Source of the DNA: UBA4416 sp963422675
Lineage (GTDB): Bacteria; Bacteroidota; Bacteroidia; B-17B0; Aurantibacillaceae
Assembly (NCBI GenBank): GCA_963422675.2
Contig: CAXVYS010000011.1
Coordinates: 17,726 to 81,725, forward strand
Length of the DNA: 64,000 bases
Direction of reading: 5' to 3'
Of the stretch, positions 34,961-43,766 are shown one piece after another. The stretch's first letter is position 1; the number at the start of each line of letters is the position of its first letter. Under the pieces are notes generated by a model that saw only the letters and a list, made by a program, of their open reading frames with translations, had not been told where the DNA came from and ran no database searches. Position numbers and translations under genes: made by a program.

Positions 34961-34991
34961 CAAATTTAGTAAGAATTTTGATTGTTGCAAA
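34961..34991 (-). promoter_or_regulatory. Promoter of the tRNA-tuf-rpl-rpo operon
   Basis: Minus strand: TTTG (34988-34991), a spacer of exactly 19 bases, then TAAATTTG (34961-34968). This matches the Bacteroidota housekeeping consensus TTTG-N19-TAnnTTTG. It is the only strong promoter seen upstream of the first tRNA and could drive the whole ~13.5 kb run to the rpoC terminator. Confidence 0.75.
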
Positions 34992-35182
34992 AAAAAATAA
35001 AACTTTTTTTGCTTTTTTTCCCGAATCTGTTTTTTAATGTATATCCTTTTGGTTTTTTATTTCAAAATAACGATGGTTTTATAAAACTTAATATTTCATA
35101 AATTCCCTATTATTGTTGACTTTGTCGGGCAAATATACTATGATTTCTTAATTTTTAAGTATATTAGCAGTCTTATTATTTT

Positions 35183-35800
35183 ATGAAAGATTTTTTCGCT
35201 TTTCTTAAATCCAAAGTATTTTTAAAGCACTTTTTAATCGCTGTTATCAGCCTTATAGTTGTTTTATGGATTCTTTTTAAGTTGCTTAGTGTATATACCC
35301 ATCATGGCGAAACTGCCGAAGTGCCCGACTTTAAGGGTAAAAAAACAGCCGAATTAGATGCTTTTATTCAAAATACCCATGTAAGGTATTTGATTATTGA
35401 CAGTATTTACGATCCTAAAGAAAAGCCCGGGATTGTGATTAAACAAGACCCCGAAGCTAAATCGCAGGTAAAACACAATAGAATGATCTATTTGTACGTT
35501 ACTAGCACACAGGCACCTCAAATTGCCATGCCTAAATTAGTGGACAGAAGCACCAGGCAAGCTCTGTTTATGATTGAAAGTTATGGTTTAAAAAAAGGCA
35601 GCGTAACAGAAATAGCTGCTGATTGCAAGGGATGTGTCTTAAAACAATTATTTAACGGTAAAGAAATTAAACCCGGCGACGGAATAAAAAAAGGAAGTAA
35701 AATTGACCTGGTAATCGGCAGAAAAGAAGAAGGCTATATTGCTCCTGAAACTGAGGAAGATGTGGACTTAGACGCAGATGCCGACAATGAATTCAAATGA
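35183..35800 (+). CDS. Membrane-anchored PASTA-domain protein
   Basis: A 205-residue protein with a short cytoplasmic N-terminus, one membrane helix (about 14-36, LIAVISLIVVLWILFKLL) and two PASTA repeats facing the periplasm: EVPDFKGKKTAELDAFIQNT... at about 46-110, with the typical KEKPGIVIKQDPEAKSQVK, and MPKLVDRSTRQALFMIESYG... at about 117-180. The C-terminal tail is acidic. PASTA domains bind peptidoglycan fragments. The protein has no kinase domain, unlike PknB-type PASTA proteins. It overlaps the next gene by four bases and leads the PASTA - T9SS - RluA operon. Function unknown. Confidence 0.85.
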   Translation: MKDFFAFLKSKVFLKHFLIAVISLIVVLWILFKLLSVYTHHGETAEVPDFKGKKTAELDAFIQNTHVRYLIIDSIYDPKEKPGIVIKQDPEAKSQVKHNRMIYLYVTSTQAPQIAMPKLVDRSTRQALFMIESYGLKKGSVTEIAADCKGCVLKQLFNGKEIKPGDGIKKGSKIDLVIGRKEEGYIAPETEEDVDLDADADNEFK

Positions 35801-37710
35801 TAAAGCATTTTAAAATACAGATTGTTTTAGTTCTCATTTTGCAAATGATGTTAACTCTGCGCTTAAATGCACAAGAACAATTAATGCCATTGAGTGCTAA
35901 TTCCCAGCAGATATCGACTCCTGAAACCAAACAAATCGCCCGAACAACCACAACGGTAGCTGTTTTGGATCTCCCCTTTTTTGATGACTTTTCTTACTCT
36001 ACCAAATCACCTAAACCTGATGTTAATAAATGGCTGGATTCGGGCGGCGTATATGTAAACCATACATTTCCTATTGCCCCTATAAGCATTGGTGTAGCTA
36101 CGTTTGACGGGCTTAACAAAAAAGGATACCCTTACAATTTAACCGCTTTAGTTTCCAATTCAGCTCCTGCCGATAAAATGATTTCAAGGCCCGTTAACCT
36201 GAAAAAAAAGGGCTCGTTTATTTATCAGCCTTCAGACAGTGTGTACTTAAGCTTTTATTACCAGGCCGAAGGAAGAGGCGACGCCCCTGAAGCCAATGAT
36301 TCGTTATGTGTTGATTTTTACCAGCCAGATTTAAATAAATGGGTTAAAGTATGGGGGCGTAAGGGTTACAACCCTAGTGGATCGGATACTTCTTTTCATG
36401 CGGCAACCATCGTTATAAATAATACACTGTATTTCGACAGCTTATTTCAGTTCCGGTTTAGAAACAATGCGACCTTAAGTGGTAGTCTCGATCACTGGCA
36501 TGTGGATTATGTATACATAGATAAAGGTAGAAATCACCTTGATACATTGAGAGATGATGTAACCTTTGCATACATGAGCACTCCTTTTCTAAAAAACTAT
36601 TCCACAATGCCATACAGGCAATATATAGCTTCCGAAATGGCTACCGGCATTGGTAATTACATGAGAAATAATTTCAACGTGCAACGGTATGTGGATTATA
36701 ATTACACTATAAAAGATAGAAATTTAGCAACTGTATATACCTATACCGCCGGTCCTGCAAATATTGATTCTTACGTTCCGTTTGGGTTAAATACAACTCC
36801 AACCCATGCTACTCCCACGGTTACTTATACCATTCCGTCACCCCTAACAGATACTGCTTATTATACCATCAAACACATTTTTTCATCCACTACAGGCAGC
36901 ATTACTCCTGACGTTTGCCCTGAAAATGATACACTAATTCAAATACAAAAATTTTCCACCTATTATGCCTATGATGATGGTACAGCGGAAGGTGGATATT
37001 ATAACAATACAACAGGCGCCAAAAATGCGGTGAGGTATACCGTAAATGTTGCTGATACATTAAGAGCCATTCGGGTGTATTTTGACCCGATCACAAATGG
37101 GCAAAATATTATAAACTCCAGCTTTAGATTAATGGTATGGACAGATGCGGGTAACGGGCCGGGAAATGTTGTATACAGAGATAGTATTACCAAACGCCCC
37201 ATGTATTTACAGGGTAATTATAACCTAATGCCCACTTATGCCTTGGAACATTGTATATTATTAGCCCCTGCCACTTATTATTTTGGGATACAACAGGTTT
37301 CTAATATGCCCCTCAATGTTGGCTTCGACAAAAATAATGATCATTCCAGTGCTTTATTCTATGATATAGGAAGCGGGTGGGTGCAATCCAGCATTAAAGG
37401 ATCTCTTATGATTAATCCTGTTTTAGGATGCACGGTTCCGGTTGGTATAGAGCAAATAATTAAGTCCCATAGCAACGTTAACCTATACCCTAACCCTGCA
37501 CAAAATAGCATTACACTTGAAACCTATGGCTTAAATACCGAAAATGCCACGATTACGGTTTCATCGTCCATTGGACAAGTTGTATTAAATACTACCTTTG
37601 TACCCGAGCAAACTATTGATATTAGTAATTTACCCAATGGTATTTATTTTGTACATTTAAACAGCAGTACGTTAAACGTTACTCCTAAAAAACTGATCAT
37701 ATCGCGATAA
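35797..37710 (+). CDS. T9SS-secreted protein (637 residues)
   Basis: A large exported protein. It has a signal peptide (IQIVLVLILQMMLTLRLNAQEQ) and a long beta-rich body starting with VLDLPFFDDFSYSTKSPKPDVNKW. That body resembles the N-terminal lectin/adhesin-like region of many T9SS proteins. The C-terminal type A sorting domain (VNLYPNPAQNSITLETYGLN to KKLIISR) covers the last ~80 residues. No catalytic motif is visible. It is coupled to the PASTA gene (ATGA overlap) and to the downstream pseudouridine synthase gene (one-base overlap). This conserved-looking arrangement does not reveal the protein's job. It is probably surface-exposed. Confidence 0.85.
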   Translation: MIKHFKIQIVLVLILQMMLTLRLNAQEQLMPLSANSQQISTPETKQIARTTTTVAVLDLPFFDDFSYSTKSPKPDVNKWLDSGGVYVNHTFPIAPISIGVATFDGLNKKGYPYNLTALVSNSAPADKMISRPVNLKKKGSFIYQPSDSVYLSFYYQAEGRGDAPEANDSLCVDFYQPDLNKWVKVWGRKGYNPSGSDTSFHAATIVINNTLYFDSLFQFRFRNNATLSGSLDHWHVDYVYIDKGRNHLDTLRDDVTFAYMSTPFLKNYSTMPYRQYIASEMATGIGNYMRNNFNVQRYVDYNYTIKDRNLATVYTYTAGPANIDSYVPFGLNTTPTHATPTVTYTIPSPLTDTAYYTIKHIFSSTTGSITPDVCPENDTLIQIQKFSTYYAYDDGTAEGGYYNNTTGAKNAVRYTVNVADTLRAIRVYFDPITNGQNIINSSFRLMVWTDAGNGPGNVVYRDSITKRPMYLQGNYNLMPTYALEHCILLAPATYYFGIQQVSNMPLNVGFDKNNDHSSALFYDIGSGWVQSSIKGSLMINPVLGCTVPVGIEQIIKSHSNVNLYPNPAQNSITLETYGLNTENATITVSSSIGQVVLNTTFVPEQTIDISNLPNGIYFVHLNSSTLNVTPKKLIISR

Positions 37711-38774
37711 TGAACCAAGAACCAGAAGAAGTTGAATCCGGTGATGAAGAAAAAGAACTTTACGAACACCACAATATAAAAATTGAAAAAGGCCAGGTAA
37801 TGCTGCGCATTGATAAATTTTTAATGACCCGTATTGCCAATGCCACACGTACCAAGCTACAGCAAGCCTGCGATGCCGATTGCATTTTAGTAAACGGCAA
37901 GCCTGTAAAATCAAACTACCGAGTTAAGCCTTTTGATGAAATTTCTGTTTTAATGACCACGCCTCCGCGTGATATTGAAATTTTAGCAGAAAATATTCCT
38001 ATCAATGTCGTGTATGAAGACGAATATATCTGTGTCGTAAATAAAGAACCTGGAATGGTAGTTCACCCGGCTTTTGGGCATTACAGTGGCACATTGGTAA
38101 ATGCTCTGGCATACCGTTTTAAAAACCTTCCGGTATCAAGAACACAGCTAACCGAAAATTTATCTATCGACAGACCGGGGTTAGTGCACCGTATCGATAA
38201 AAACACCTCAGGAATTATTATTATTGCTAAAACAGATTTAGCAATGACGCGTTTGGCAAAAGATTTTTTTGACAGAAACCTGGATAGAAAATACATTGCT
38301 ATTGTATGGGGAGATGTGAAAGAAGATAGTGGTACCATAACCTGTAACGTAGCCCGTGACTTGAAAAACAGAAAAGTAATGGCCTGTTTTCCTGACAGCG
38401 AGCATGGTAAACATGCGATTACACATTATAAAGTGCTGGAACGCTTTGGTTATGTAACCGTTGTGGAATGCAAGCTTGAAACAGGACGTACGCATCAGAT
38501 ACGGGTACACATGAAACATTTGGGACATCCTTTATTTAATGATAATGAATATGGTGGCGACAGGGTTTTAAAAGGCTTACCAAGCAATAAATACAAGCAG
38601 TTCATTGAAAACTGTTTTGAAATATTACCTCGTCAGGCATTACATGCTAAAACACTGGGTATTACACATCCTATTACAAAAGAACCTATATTCTTTAACA
38701 GCGAAATCCCTGATGATATGCAGCAGGTAATTGACAAGTGGAGAAAATATTCTTACACCTTTGAAGAGGAATAA
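37710..38774 (+). CDS. RluA-family 23S rRNA pseudouridine synthase (RluD-like)
   Basis: A 354-residue enzyme with an acidic N-terminal extension, an S4 RNA-binding domain (LRIDKFLMTRIANATRTKLQ, about 32-51, then ILVNGKPVKSNYRV) and the RluA catalytic domain. Catalytic Asp163 is in VHRIDKNTSGIIIIAKT. Further motifs are GRTHQIRVHMKHLGHPLFND and the C-terminal LHAKTLGITHPITKEP. RluD modifies U1911/1915/1917 in helix 69 of 23S rRNA in E. coli. Which site is used here cannot be read from sequence. The start codon overlaps the preceding stop (TAATG). Confidence 0.9.
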   Translation: MNQEPEEVESGDEEKELYEHHNIKIEKGQVMLRIDKFLMTRIANATRTKLQQACDADCILVNGKPVKSNYRVKPFDEISVLMTTPPRDIEILAENIPINVVYEDEYICVVNKEPGMVVHPAFGHYSGTLVNALAYRFKNLPVSRTQLTENLSIDRPGLVHRIDKNTSGIIIIAKTDLAMTRLAKDFFDRNLDRKYIAIVWGDVKEDSGTITCNVARDLKNRKVMACFPDSEHGKHAITHYKVLERFGYVTVVECKLETGRTHQIRVHMKHLGHPLFNDNEYGGDRVLKGLPSNKYKQFIENCFEILPRQALHAKTLGITHPITKEPIFFNSEIPDDMQQVIDKWRKYSYTFEEE

Positions 38775-38793
38775 AACAGTCGATCAAGACATA

Positions 38794-38829
38794 AAAAAAG
38801 CAGGATATAAATTTATATCCTGCTTTTTA
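38794..38829. terminator. Bidirectional terminator
   Basis: AAAAAGCAGGATATAAA paired with TTTATATCCTGCTTTTT, with A and T runs on both sides. It serves the plus-strand rluD-like gene and the convergent minus-strand gene ending at 38843. Confidence 0.9.
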
Positions 38830-38842
38830 GTTTATATGATTA

Positions 38843-39667
38843 CTACTTGTTTTTAGCTGTAGTTCCTGCTTCGTCAAATTCAAAACTAAGGGTTTCTGCT
38901 TTTAACTTAATTAAATCAGACTCCATAAACGTTTCATGCCACATAATTAGCATAGGTACTTTTTGCATATCCATTGCTTTTCCGCCTTCCATTCTGTCCC
39001 ATTTTACAGTAAAGCTATCATCCTGTCCTTTCATTAACAAAGTAATATCCGATTTTGATTTAGCATTCGCGTATTCTTTTCCGTCAGGTAATTTGGCAGT
39101 TGCTTTAGAGGTTTGAATCAATCCTACTTTTTTACCGTTATACACACATTTGAATTTAGCTTCTGTTTTATCAGATTCTTTATAAATGTTTGATACCGTA
39201 CATTTAAAGTCTCCTGCTTCAAAATCATTTTTAGAGGCCGGCAAATCAAAATTAGGAGCATTTATAACAGTTCCTTTAGTAGAAACATTATATAGCCCTT
39301 CTACGCTAAAGGAATAAGATTTTACTTCGTTAAAGCCGGTACCTTTCATGTTGATTACCCTGAAATCCGATTCATTTGGCTTAATAACCAGCCATTTTTC
39401 CTTTGGTTTTAGTTGTTTACCATTGATTGTAAAAACACATTCTTCCGGTTTCAAAATAATATAATCACCGGTAAGGTTTGTGATCTTTAATTTGAACTTT
39501 GTTTCTGCTGCAGTAGAAACCGCATTGTCTACTGTTATTTTTACTTCATTGGTTTCTTTTGCCAAATCTGTATAAAACAGTTTTTCATATTTTACCGTTT
39601 TTTGAGCGCTAACTGTATTTCCTACAGAAACGACTAGTGCCAATGCTAAAATTACTTTTTTCATCAT
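38843..39667 (-). CDS. Secreted protein of unknown function
   Basis: A 274-residue protein with a signal peptide (KKVILALALVVSVGNTVSAQK); either of two adjacent ATGs (39667 or 39664) could start it. The mature part is beta-rich and polar and has no cysteine-based lipobox. Phrases such as TKFKLKITNLTGDYIILKPE and KPKEKWLVIKPNESDFRVIN suggest immunoglobulin-like folding, but I recognise no family. It stands alone, with its own candidate promoter upstream and a terminator shared with the gene opposite. It is probably periplasmic. Confidence 0.7.
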   Translation of the reverse strand: MMKKVILALALVVSVGNTVSAQKTVKYEKLFYTDLAKETNEVKITVDNAVSTAAETKFKLKITNLTGDYIILKPEECVFTINGKQLKPKEKWLVIKPNESDFRVINMKGTGFNEVKSYSFSVEGLYNVSTKGTVINAPNFDLPASKNDFEAGDFKCTVSNIYKESDKTEAKFKCVYNGKKVGLIQTSKATAKLPDGKEYANAKSKSDITLLMKGQDDSFTVKWDRMEGGKAMDMQKVPMLIMWHETFMESDLIKLKAETLSFEFDEAGTTAKNK

Positions 39668-39707
39668 ATTAGGTTTTTAAGTTTTTTCTATGTCACAAAA
39701 TAAGTTT

Positions 39708-39742
39708 CAAAAATAAAAAATGTCGTTTACAGATGTTGCAAA
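39708..39742 (-). promoter_or_regulatory. Candidate promoter of the 274-residue secreted protein
   Basis: Minus strand: TTTG (39739-39742), a 23-base spacer, then TATTTTTG (39708-39715). This fits the Bacteroidota -7 element with a slightly long spacer, about 40 bases before the start codon. Confidence 0.4.
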
Positions 39743-39856
39743 GGTGTGTACACCTGTTGCAAAAAATACAACTGTTTAATATTTAATCAGTTATATGATC
39801 GTTTTTAGACAGTAAGACATTTAATATTTTTAATAAAAATAGATATTATTTTCAAA

Positions 39857-40282
39857 TTAATGCTTTAACCACATAAATATTTGCCCATTATCTCTGTAAC
39901 GGTCAAAATCTTTATCAAAAGTAATAGCACAAAAATCAATAAAAGGCAGTATTCCAAAAACGCCCCCTAATGTGGCAATGTATGCAACAGGTACATAAGG
40001 TTTGGTGCCAAGATAAATCCTATGCAAACCAACAATACCAAAAGGAAAAGGAAAAGCTAATACAGCCGCTGTAATGCGTTTATTAAGGTGTTGCTTTTTT
40101 CGAAACAGCTGGAAAACAGGATTCGGTTTTTCGCCTAAACAAGATTCGATCCCTTCAATTTCTATTGGTTCGGATGAAAGAATGTTTTGGCAACTATCTA
40201 TATAATAAATGGTGACTGTTTTGGTTTCGGAAAACAGTGATGAGGCTAATGCACAGCATATGGCAAGCAAAAACCCTTTCAT
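39857..40282 (-). CDS. TM2 domain-containing protein
   Basis: A 141-residue protein with a signal-like N-terminus (KGFLLAICCALASSLFS) and a short extracytoplasmic part. The TM2 module is at about 70-130: two hydrophobic segments around GIVGLHRIYLGTKPYVPVAYIATLGGVFGILPFIDFCAI. The charged G-x-HRxYLG turn between the helices is the family hallmark. TM2 proteins have no settled bacterial function. It overlaps the SCO gene by one base, so it probably belongs to the same small operon. Confidence 0.8.
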   Translation of the reverse strand: MKGFLLAICCALASSLFSETKTVTIYYIDSCQNILSSEPIEIEGIESCLGEKPNPVFQLFRKKQHLNKRITAAVLAFPFPFGIVGLHRIYLGTKPYVPVAYIATLGGVFGILPFIDFCAITFDKDFDRYRDNGQIFMWLKH

Positions 40283-40908
40283 TAATCTATTTCCTGTTTT
40301 AAGAGTTTGATATCACTTATTAATTTAGCAACGGCTACAGAATCGATTCCATCATACATTCCCCTGATTCGTTTTTTAGTATCTACCAAAATAAATAATT
40401 CACTGTGAAGAAATCCTTCAGGCGTTCCATCATCTTCTAACGCATTTATAAGATAACTGTTTTTAGCCATGGCGTAAATGTCCTTTTTATTGCCGGTTAA
40501 AAAATGCCATTTATCTTTTTGAGCACCATAACTTTGAGCATAGCCCTTTAATACTTCTACCGTATCATGCATTGGGTTTACCGTATGCGACAAGATTAAA
40601 ACATCTTTATCTGCTTTAAACGCCTTTTGCACATTTACAAGCTGCGAGCTCATTTGCGGGCAAATGCTCTGGCAAGTCGCAAAAAAGAAATCGGCAACAT
40701 AGATTTTATTTTCAACTGTTTTTTCAGTAATTTTTTCGTTGTACTGGTTTATAAAGAAAAAAGGCTGAATGGTGTGATACACCGTATCAGAACCCGACAC
40801 CGTTTTTTCGCCAATGATTGGCAAGGTTGGTTTCTTATCTTTATCAGAAGCTGTATTGCAAGCCACAACCACTATGCTAAAAAAAAGGATTACTAATAAT
40901 TGGCGCAT
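40282..40908 (-). CDS. SCO family protein (cytochrome oxidase copper assembly)
   Basis: A 208-residue lipoprotein with lipobox VVVAC (Cys17) and a thioredoxin-like SCO domain. The copper ligands are complete: CxxxC at Cys79/Cys83 (FATCQSICPQMS) and His168 (GFLHSELFILVD). SCO1/SenC proteins deliver copper or electrons to the CuA site of cytochrome c oxidase in the periplasm. It lies in a three- or four-gene minus-strand run with a second, degenerate SCO-like gene and the TM2 gene. No oxidase subunit genes are in the window. Confidence 0.88.
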   Translation of the reverse strand: MRQLLVILFFSIVVVACNTASDKDKKPTLPIIGEKTVSGSDTVYHTIQPFFFINQYNEKITEKTVENKIYVADFFFATCQSICPQMSSQLVNVQKAFKADKDVLILSHTVNPMHDTVEVLKGYAQSYGAQKDKWHFLTGNKKDIYAMAKNSYLINALEDDGTPEGFLHSELFILVDTKKRIRGMYDGIDSVAVAKLISDIKLLKQEID

Positions 40909-40911
40909 GAT

Positions 40912-41580
40912 CTATTTACTTTCTATTTGGTTATCTTTAATGATCTTTTGTTTTTCTTCTTTCAAACGCATGTGCTGGTACTCTTCGGTTAGGCGTTTAA
41001 TTTCCGAAACGTAACGGGCATCGTAATAACCGCGAATGTGACGGTTTTTATCAACTAAAACAAAAAAACTGTAATCAATATACACCGGCTTACCTTTAAA
41101 GAACGTTAAATTTAAACTGTCGAAAGACTGTGGTTTCCAGAACAGGGTTAAAATATTGGGATTTCCAATCTTTAATTTTTCAAATTCGTTTAAACAGGTG
41201 CTGTCGTTTGCCCCGGTACAGGGCGTTACAATAACAAAAGGAATGTGCTTGATCTTCTCTTTTTTATATTGGGCATATTCGCTTAGGCCTGCCATCCGGT
41301 AATTATCGCTTTTATAGGAAGGCTTAATGAAACTCACAGCAAATAAAGGGTATTTCACTGTATCGAGGTCAAAATCCGTTAAAACGGGGTCACTGTTTTT
41401 TTCAGATAAAAGAGTCTTGAAACCTGATGCTACTTTGTAATAAACAGTATCTTTTCCGGCCAGTTCCTTTGGGCCATAATAGGGAAGTTTTTTAGAGTTA
41501 ATGGTGGTGAATTCTAAAATAATCTTGAATAATGCCGGAAACAAAAGAATGACAAAGAAGAGGAGCTTTTTATTTTTCAT
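40912..41580 (-). CDS. SCO-like protein lacking the copper ligands
   Basis: A 222-residue protein with an N-terminal membrane anchor (KLLFFVILLFPALFKIILEF). The C-terminal half resembles the neighbouring SCO protein (YSFFVLVDKNRHIRGYYDAR versus LHSELFILVDTKKRIRGMYD). However, the CxxxC motif is replaced by PFVIVTPCTGANDSTC, with cysteines ten residues apart, and the conserved His is Tyr. It is therefore a diverged SCO paralogue that probably does not bind copper in the usual way. It sits three bases upstream of the intact SCO gene. A structural or redox partner role is a guess. Confidence 0.65.
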   Translation of the reverse strand: MKNKKLLFFVILLFPALFKIILEFTTINSKKLPYYGPKELAGKDTVYYKVASGFKTLLSEKNSDPVLTDFDLDTVKYPLFAVSFIKPSYKSDNYRMAGLSEYAQYKKEKIKHIPFVIVTPCTGANDSTCLNEFEKLKIGNPNILTLFWKPQSFDSLNLTFFKGKPVYIDYSFFVLVDKNRHIRGYYDARYVSEIKRLTEEYQHMRLKEEKQKIIKDNQIESK

Positions 41581-41582
41581 GA

Positions 41583-42020
41583 TTAAAAATCTCTTTTGGA
41601 AACACTCTGAGCAATTTTTTCGGCAAGTTTTTCATGGAACTTATCTTTGTGAGATGCCCTCATACCAAGTAAAGGAAGCATTTCTTTTTCTTCATCATTG
41701 TATACCATCACTACAGATCCCGGTTTTCTGTTTTCCAACCTTTTAGTATCAAGAAAGTAAAACTCTTTATTATAAATAAAATTCCGTTTTATTTCGAGCC
41801 TGTCTTCAAACACAATCGCATAAGGATTTACAAGTAACCACAAACCCTGAAGAGTTATTACCATTCCGGGCACACCAACAAGAGTTCCCCAAGGGTTTAC
41901 ATCCATTAATAAATGAATACACAGCCAGTCTAAAAAAAGGCCTGTAGCCATAAAAATTATTACAAATAGAATATTACGTTCAAAATACTCTTTGGGTTCG
42001 TCTTTATCGTCGTTTCTCAC
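41583..42020 (-). CDS. Two-helix membrane protein, PH-like soluble part
   Basis: A 145-residue protein starting at a GTG at 42020 (MRNDDKDEPKEYFERNILFV). Two membrane segments (about 17-33 and 42-64, NPWGTLVGVPGMVITLQGLW) are followed by a short soluble domain (IVFEDRLEIKRNFIYNKEFYFLD). Its pattern recalls bacterial PH/YdbT-like domains, though this is uncertain. It lies two bases from the SCO-like gene and may be the first gene of the SCO/TM2 operon. No function can be assigned. Confidence 0.65.
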   Translation of the reverse strand: MRNDDKDEPKEYFERNILFVIIFMATGLFLDWLCIHLLMDVNPWGTLVGVPGMVITLQGLWLLVNPYAIVFEDRLEIKRNFIYNKEFYFLDTKRLENRKPGSVVMVYNDEEKEMLPLLGMRASHKDKFHEKLAEKIAQSVSKRDF

Positions 42021-42150
42021 GGTGTAAAGTTAAAAATTAAAGTACTTTAACTTTTGATTTTAGAATAATTTTTTTATTATTGTATTATTATCTCAAATAA
42101 GATGTAACGTTTTGTAAATTACATCGTTATACTAAAGAAAAACAAACCTG

Positions 42151-43671
42151 ATGCTGACAATATTCAAAAAAACATTCCAAAAAGCACTATATGTGTCTGT
42201 TTTGGCTACAGGTAGTTTGTTTGGGCAAAACAATCTTACAATGACTGACAATCCGGTAGCGGCTATGCTCGATAGTTTGGCTAACCAGAAAGTCCTTGAA
42301 AAAGCATTGTTAAAACCTGTATACCCAAAAACAAATAAATACAAGTACGCCGAAGACAGTGTTCCAAGATTTGAGGACTTTATTTACGAAAGCCGTTTGG
42401 CAAAATTAGATGCCAACTCACCCTTCGATTTAGTATATAATCCACACGTAAAAGGATTTATCGATTTGTATTCTGTTCGCAGACGCCAATTGGTGAGCCG
42501 TATGATGGGCTTATCCCAATTGTACTATCCTATGTTCGAAGAAATTTTCGACAAACATAATATTCCTTTAGAACTGAAACATTTAGCGGTTATTGAATCG
42601 GCTTTAAACCCTAATGCCCGTTCGAAATGCGGAGCAACAGGCTTGTGGCAATTTATGTATCCTACCGGTAAAATGTATGGGTTAAATGTAAACTCTTATA
42701 CCGATGATCGTTCGGATGTGTACAAAGCAACGGAGGCAGCAGCTGAATATTTACAAAGCTTATACAATATGTTTGGCGACTGGCAAATGGTGTTGGCGGC
42801 TTATAATGCCGGCCCGGGAACCATTAGTAAAGCCATTCGCAGAAGTGGTGGTAAAAAAACATACTGGGAAATAAGACCTTACTTACCTGCAGAAACACAG
42901 GCTTATGTGCCTGCTTTTATTGCAGCTAATTATATTATGAATTACCCTACAGAACATAACATTTATGCTTCTGTACCTCGTAAAACTTACTTTGAAGTAG
43001 ATACGGCTGTTGTAAAAGAGCCGATGACCTTTACTCAAATTTCTGCAGCTTTGGATGTTCCGGTTGATGAGATTACTTATTTCAATCCTCAATACCGTAA
43101 AGGTATGATTCCGGCAGGTGGTAATATGTTAACGTTACCAAAAGCTAAAATTGGAACCTTTCTGGCAAACGAAACAGATATTTATGCGGCTATTAAGTCA
43201 CAACAATTAATTGCCTCAGAAAGCACACTTGCTGTAAAAGAAGTTCAAAAAACACATACCGTACGTAACGGAGAAAAAATAAGTACTATCGCCCGAAAAT
43301 ATGGTGTAACTGTTGCCGACCTTAAATCGTGGAACTATATTGGTAAAAAAGGAATAAGAGCCGGTAAAAAGCTGATTGTGTATGTAAGACAAGATGTACC
43401 TGTTGAAACTTCGGTACCGGTAAAACCAACAGATGCTCCTAAAAATCCGCAAACAAATGTAGCCTCTACTAAAGCCAAAGCAGATACTACTGCTAAACAA
43501 AAGTTAGCCGATGCGTCGGTTCAATCGGAAATGCATAAAGTACAAAAAGGAGAAACGTTGTACAGCATCTCTAAAAAATACCATATCAGCGTCGAAAAAT
43601 TGATAGATAATAATAATCTGAAAAAGAACGCTCAACTGAAAGTTGGACAAAAAATAAAACTGATCTCCTAA
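42151..43671 (+). CDS. Membrane-bound lytic transglycosylase with LysM domains (MltD-like)
   Basis: A 506-residue exported enzyme. A signal peptide (about 1-26) is followed by a family 1 SLT domain at ~125-260 with catalytic Glu149 (KHLAVIESALNPNARSKCGA) and the motifs GLWQFMYPTGKMYGL and VLAAYNAGPGTISKAI. A linker region comes next, then two LysM repeats (about 368-412, HTVRNGEKISTIARKYGVTV; and 460-505, HKVQKGETLYSISKKYHISV). It cleaves peptidoglycan glycan strands without hydrolysis, producing anhydro-muropeptides. It is monocistronic with a terminator after the stop, and divergent from the SCO operon. Confidence 0.92.
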   Translation: MLTIFKKTFQKALYVSVLATGSLFGQNNLTMTDNPVAAMLDSLANQKVLEKALLKPVYPKTNKYKYAEDSVPRFEDFIYESRLAKLDANSPFDLVYNPHVKGFIDLYSVRRRQLVSRMMGLSQLYYPMFEEIFDKHNIPLELKHLAVIESALNPNARSKCGATGLWQFMYPTGKMYGLNVNSYTDDRSDVYKATEAAAEYLQSLYNMFGDWQMVLAAYNAGPGTISKAIRRSGGKKTYWEIRPYLPAETQAYVPAFIAANYIMNYPTEHNIYASVPRKTYFEVDTAVVKEPMTFTQISAALDVPVDEITYFNPQYRKGMIPAGGNMLTLPKAKIGTFLANETDIYAAIKSQQLIASESTLAVKEVQKTHTVRNGEKISTIARKYGVTVADLKSWNYIGKKGIRAGKKLIVYVRQDVPVETSVPVKPTDAPKNPQTNVASTKAKADTTAKQKLADASVQSEMHKVQKGETLYSISKKYHISVEKLIDNNNLKKNAQLKVGQKIKLIS

Positions 43672-43683
43672 TTAAAAAACATC

Positions 43684-43711
43684 TAAACCCTCTGATAATC
43701 AGAGGGTTTTG
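43684..43711 (+). terminator. Terminator after the MltD-like gene
   Basis: AACCCTCTGAT-AATC-AGAGGGTT, followed by TTGTTTTTA, 15 bases after the stop. Confidence 0.85.
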
Positions 43712-43766
43712 TTTTTATATCTCCTGTAACTTTTTAGTGCTTACAAACGTTCTATGCTTGTAAACT

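Noticed and set aside
34399..35037. 212-codon plus-strand frame (and smaller ones) across the tRNA cluster
   Set aside because: It reads antisense through four tRNA genes; the protein-like repeats come from tRNA sequence.
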